Assembly (NCBI GenBank): GCA_964580865.1
Contig: CAZONM010000314.1
Location: 1-7,289, forward strand
Length of the DNA stretch: 7,289 nt
Direction: 5' to 3'
DNA from: JACOUT01 sp964580865
GTDB lineage: Bacteria; Myxococcota; UBA727; VGSZ01
The notes beneath the pieces were generated by a model, which saw nothing but the letters and a program-made list of their open reading frames with translations, was not told the DNA's origin and made no database searches. Numbering within the stretch: the first letter of the stretch is position 1; every line of letters begins with the position of its first letter. Made by a program: the position numbers and the translations under genes. This document shows, piece after piece, positions 4,476 through 7,289 of the stretch.

Positions 4476-7289
4476 ATGCGACGTCCCCCCTTCCTCCTCG
4501 CGCTGTTCGTCCTCGCGCTCGCGCGCTGCGCCTGCGACGCACCGCCCACGACCGACGGACCGGCCGACGACTGCGTGCTCGATGGCGACTGCGCGGCGGG
4601 GCAGGTGTGTGTCGAGGGCAGTTGTGTGCCTGGCGCCGCCGAGGGCGAGGGCGAAGGGGAGGGCGAAGGCGAAGGCGAGGGCGAGGGCGAGCCTGGCGGC
4701 GTGCTGGTGGCGCTGCCGAGCGCCGACGTGGAGTTCGGCGCCGAGCGTCCCGGTGTGGTGGTGGAGCGCTCCATCACCCTCAAGAACACCGGCACCGCGG
4801 CGCTGCGCATCCTCCAGGTGGTCATCGACGACGACGCGCCCACGAGCACGTTCACGTCCGATCCGGTGGGGCCCCTCGACCTCGAGCTGGCGCCCGACGC
4901 CGAGGTGGGCGTGTACCTCACGCACACGCCCGACGACGGCACGCCCGACGACGCGGACCTCGAGATCGTGCACTCGGGCGCGGGCGGCTTGCTCAGCGTG
5001 TCGTTGCACGCGGAGTTCAAGGGCACGCCCGCGCTGTCGGTGACGCGCGACGCGGCGACGCTGACGCCCGACGTGCAGGCCGTGGGCTTCGGCGCCACGC
5101 CGATCGGGAGCCAGCAGGAGATCGTGCTGCTCGTGCGCAATCGGGGCGGCAGCGACTCGGTGCTGACCTTCGCCAGCGCCACCATGACGCCGGCCACGGG
5201 GGCGTTCTCGGCGAGCGTGGATCAACCGGGGCTGGTGCTGCCGGCGTTCGACGGGTTCTGCGACGGCCTGCAGGAGTGCGCGCCGAGCGCCACCGCGTGC
5301 ACGGCCGGCACCTGTCGCACCGCGGCGGGCGCGCCCCTCGACACCGCGGTGGTGCGCGTGCGCTTTGCGCCGTCGAACGCCGGCGACCAGAGCGCCACGC
5401 TCACGCTCGCGCTCGACTCGCAGGGCGACCTGGTGCAGCACGACATCGCGCTCACGGGCACGGGCGCGCTCGGCACCCTGTTGGTCACGCCGGGCGCGGT
5501 CAGCTTCCCGTCCGCGTTCGTGGGGCGCACGTCGACGCAGCAGCTCACCATCGAGAACGTCGGCGGCTCGAACGAGAGCATCGTGGGCCTGGCGCTGGCG
5601 AGCGGCGCGGCGTGGCAGCTCCAGCATGCGCTGGCGCTCCCCGTGGTGCTCGTGCCCGGCGGCGAGGTGAGCGTCACCGTGTCCATCGAGCCGGCCGCCG
5701 TGGGCGCGTTCGCCGACGTGCTCACCATCGACGCGCTCGCGTCCGACGACGTGGGCGTGACGCTGCACGCCGACGCGCGCGAGGCGCCGGCCATCACGGC
5801 GCCCGACGCGCTCGACTTCGGGCTGGTGTACGCGCTGCAGTCGAGCCAGCGGCAGCTCCCCATCAGGAACCTCGGGCCCGGCGTGCTCGGCGTCGAGTCG
5901 TTCTCGATCTCCGGCGCCGGCGCCGCGCGCTTCGCCGTCACGGCCCCGGCCCTGCCCACCACCGTCGACCCGCTCGCCGACCCCGGCGACGCGGCGCCGA
6001 ACCTCACGCTCACGGTCACCTACAACGCCGGCCCGCAGTACGCCCCGGCGGACGCCGCGACGCTGCGCATCGTCAGCGACGATCCCGACGCGCCCTACCT
6101 CGACGTCGAGCTCACCGGACAGACGGTGCAGCCCGAGATCGCGCTCTCGTCCACCACCGTGGACTTCGGCACGCTCGACGTGGGCACCAGTGACACCGCG
6201 ACCGTCTCCGTCACCAACGCTGGCTTCGGTCCGCTGGTGGTCTCGAGCGTCGTCCTGCCCGCGGGTGCGTTCTCGGTGGTGCCGAGCGTGTCGCTGCCGG
6301 CGGTGCTCGGGACCTTTCAGTCCATGACCCTCGACGTCACCTTCAGCGCGGCCGACCCGGGCAACGCGGCGGCGTCGCTCACCATCGCCAACAACGACGC
6401 CACGAACCCGAGCGCGGTGATCACGTTGCTTGGTCGCGGGCGCACGTGCGACGCGCTGTTCGGCACCACGGTGGTGCAGAGCGGCAGCACCTGCACGTAC
6501 TCGTGCGCCGACGGCTACGTCGACCTCGACGACGACCTCAACACCGCGGGCAGCGACGGGTGCGAGTACGAGTGCACGGTCGTCCCCGGCGTCGATGTCC
6601 CCGAGGCCGACGCGCCCTTCACGGATCAGAACTGCGACGGCATCGACGGCGACCTGTCCGGCGCCGTGTTCGTCTCGCCCCTCGGCAACGACGTCGATCC
6701 CGGCACCCGCGACCAGCCGCTGCGCTCCCTCGACGTGGCCTACGCGCAGGCCGTCAGCGCCGGCCTCGACGTGTACGTCGCGGGCGGCACGTACTCGCTT
6801 GGCTCCACGCTCAACCTGTCGAACGGCGTGAGCATCTATGGTGGTTTCGAGAGCAGCGACTGGGATCGCAGCGACGTCGCCATCGGCGTGGTGCAGGTGG
6901 CGAACCGCACCGCGCTGCGCGCCCAGAACCTGTCGCAGACCGCGGTCATCGACCGGCTCGACGTGAGCGGGCTCAACGCGGGCGTGGGCCAGAGCGCATA
7001 CGCCGCGCTCGTCACCGGCACCACCAACCTCACGTTCCGCTCCACCACGCTGCGCGCGGGCGCCGGCGGCGATGGCGTCGACGGTACGAGCACATCGGGC
7101 ACCGGCAGCGCCGGCGGTGACGGGCGCTCGGGCGAGAAGGGCTGCGAGGACTCCGATTGGCCTTGTGCCAGCTGCACCGAGCCCAACGGCGGCGCCGGCG
7201 GCACCTCCGCGTGCAGCACGAGCGGCGGCCGCGGCGGCGATCCGGGCCGCGGCACCGGCACCGGCGATCCCGGCGCGCCCGGCAGCGGC
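4476..7289 (+). CDS. Large multidomain surface protein: ASH-type repeats, Cys-rich module, right-handed beta-helix (3' end outside window)
   Basis: The reading frame is open for 938 codons to the window edge. ATG 4476 opens a signal (MRRPPFLLALFVLALARC) with candidate lipid-anchored Cys18; Arg at -1 is non-canonical. Next come a Cys knot (C33, C39, C45, C50; C-x5-C-x5-C-x4-C), a Glu-Gly linker (56-72), and five choice-of-anchor D/ASH-like domains: about 76-183, 185-330, 332-433, 437-548 and 553-654. Recurrent features are xFG near each start and LTxTG or LxGxG at the ends. Domain 2 contains a second Cys knot (C262-C280). A Cys module (C658-C700, with GCEYEC) and DQNCDGIDG (717-725), a myxobacterial/MopE-like putative metal-binding motif, lead into a beta-helix entry (VFVSPLGNDVDPGT, 731-744; GGTYSLGSTLNLSNGVSIYGG). 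A Gly-rich stretch (861-938) runs off the window. Family knowledge suggests an outer-surface binding, matrix or adhesion role; this is inferred. Confidence 0.9.
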   Translation, partial: MRRPPFLLALFVLALARCACDAPPTTDGPADDCVLDGDCAAGQVCVEGSCVPGAAEGEGEGEGEGEGEGEGEPGGVLVALPSADVEFGAERPGVVVERSITLKNTGTAALRILQVVIDDDAPTSTFTSDPVGPLDLELAPDAEVGVYLTHTPDDGTPDDADLEIVHSGAGGLLSVSLHAEFKGTPALSVTRDAATLTPDVQAVGFGATPIGSQQEIVLLVRNRGGSDSVLTFASATMTPATGAFSASVDQPGLVLPAFDGFCDGLQECAPSATACTAGTCRTAAGAPLDTAVVRVRFAPSNAGDQSATLTLALDSQGDLVQHDIALTGTGALGTLLVTPGAVSFPSAFVGRTSTQQLTIENVGGSNESIVGLALASGAAWQLQHALALPVVLVPGGEVSVTVSIEPAAVGAFADVLTIDALASDDVGVTLHADAREAPAITAPDALDFGLVYALQSSQRQLPIRNLGPGVLGVESFSISGAGAARFAVTAPALPTTVDPLADPGDAAPNLTLTVTYNAGPQYAPADAATLRIVSDDPDAPYLDVELTGQTVQPEIALSSTTVDFGTLDVGTSDTATVSVTNAGFGPLVVSSVVLPAGAFSVVPSVSLPAVLGTFQSMTLDVTFSAADPGNAAASLTIANNDATNPSAVITLLGRGRTCDALFGTTVVQSGSTCTYSCADGYVDLDDDLNTAGSDGCEYECTVVPGVDVPEADAPFTDQNCDGIDGDLSGAVFVSPLGNDVDPGTRDQPLRSLDVAYAQAVSAGLDVYVAGGTYSLGSTLNLSNGVSIYGGFESSDWDRSDVAIGVVQVANRTALRAQNLSQTAVIDRLDVSGLNAGVGQSAYAALVTGTTNLTFRSTTLRAGAGGDGVDGTSTSGTGSAGGDGRSGEKGCEDSDWPCASCTEPNGGAGGTSACSTSGGRGGDPGRGTGTGDPGAPGSG
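4641..4691 (+). repeat. Glu-Gly linker encoded by a degenerate 6-bp tandem repeat
   Basis: GAR-GGN repeats eight times plus a final GAG, encoding nine Glu alternating with eight Gly (residues 56-72). It sits between the N-terminal Cys knot and the first Ig-like domain, probably as a flexible acidic tether lifting the domains off the membrane. Synonymous GAG/GAA and GGC/GGG variation interrupts the repeat, which would reduce slippage, but length change by multiples of 6 bp would stay in frame. Confidence 0.9.
7056..7289 (+). other. Gly-rich, Cys-containing insert in the beta-helix region
   Basis: Residues 861-938 are dominated by Gly with Ser, Thr, Asp and Pro (AGAGGDGVDG, GGAGGTSACS, GGRGGDPGRG). 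The stretch also contains C890, C897, C900 and C913. It follows the strand-like run NLTFRSTTLRAG, so it looks like a long loop out of a beta-helix coil rather than a separate domain. The far end is not in the window. Confidence 0.7.

Noticed and set aside
4343..5197. Upstream in-frame extension of the minus-strand envelope gene
   Set aside because: The frame stays open, but the extra residues are Ser/Pro-rich text antisense to the large plus-strand gene and would bury the signal peptide. GTG 4342 gives a proper signal start.
3270..5768. Long minus-strand open frame across both divergent genes
   Set aside because: It runs through the divergent promoter region and out of frame with both real genes, and its product is His/Arg-rich low complexity.
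2930..6193. Uninterrupted plus-strand frame of over 1,000 codons, antisense to the minus-strand gene and out of frame with the large surface gene
   Set aside because: The translation is Arg/Ala/His/Gly-rich low-complexity text with no domain. Stop codons are rare in off-frames of GC-rich DNA, and it crosses two well-supported genes on different strands.
1..7289. tRNA, rRNA, CRISPR array, insertion sequence or phage/defence genes
   Set aside because: No regularly spaced repeats, terminal inverted repeats with a transposase, RNA gene signatures or nuclease/helicase motifs were seen on either strand.

Overview
The window is very GC-rich, and its coding frames end third-position in G or C almost throughout. 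It encodes typical Myxococcota-style surface proteins: a Glu-Gly dipeptide linker behind a short lipoprotein-like signal, repeated choice-of-anchor D (ASH/HYDIN-type) Ig-like domains, Cys-rich C-x5-C-x5-C-x4-C knots, a D-x-N-C-D-G-x-D-G motif and the entry of a right-handed beta-helix. A large-genome myxobacterium or close relative is the best guess. This is inferred from protein style, since no marker gene is present.

Layout from left to right: (1) the 3' part of a plus-strand gene for an unrecognised myxobacterial-type protein (1-771); (2) a short-chain dehydrogenase/reductase of the retinol-dehydrogenase-like group (869-1699), with an extended -10 placed so that the mRNA would be leaderless; (3) a 108-bp gap with two interleaved inverted repeats; (4) an unrecognised secreted protein with a type I signal peptide (1808-2695); (5) a convergent minus-strand gene (4342 down to 2723) for a cell-envelope protein with ASH-type, PKD and YfaP/DUF2135-like domains; (6) a 133-bp divergent promoter region; (7) the first 938 codons of a very large plus-strand gene (4476 to beyond 7289) for a multidomain surface protein with five ASH-type repeats, a Cys-rich module and a beta-helix carrying a Gly-rich insert. 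This last gene has no stop in the window and is the largest feature here.

The genes do not form an obvious pathway. The right-hand half is a divergent pair of surface proteins that share ASH-type domains and the same odd signal end, Arg-Cys-x-Cys. They may be co-regulated and may have arisen from shared modules. The SDR looks like an independent housekeeping or accessory oxidoreductase. I found no tRNA, rRNA, CRISPR array, insertion sequence or phage gene. Nothing here amounts to a demonstrably new system. The most distinctive points are the non-canonical lipobox shared by the divergent pair, the recurrence of a Cys-knot spacing inside an Ig-like domain, the shared TGCTAC(C/G)CT promoter element and the possible pseudoknot between the SDR and the secreted-protein gene.
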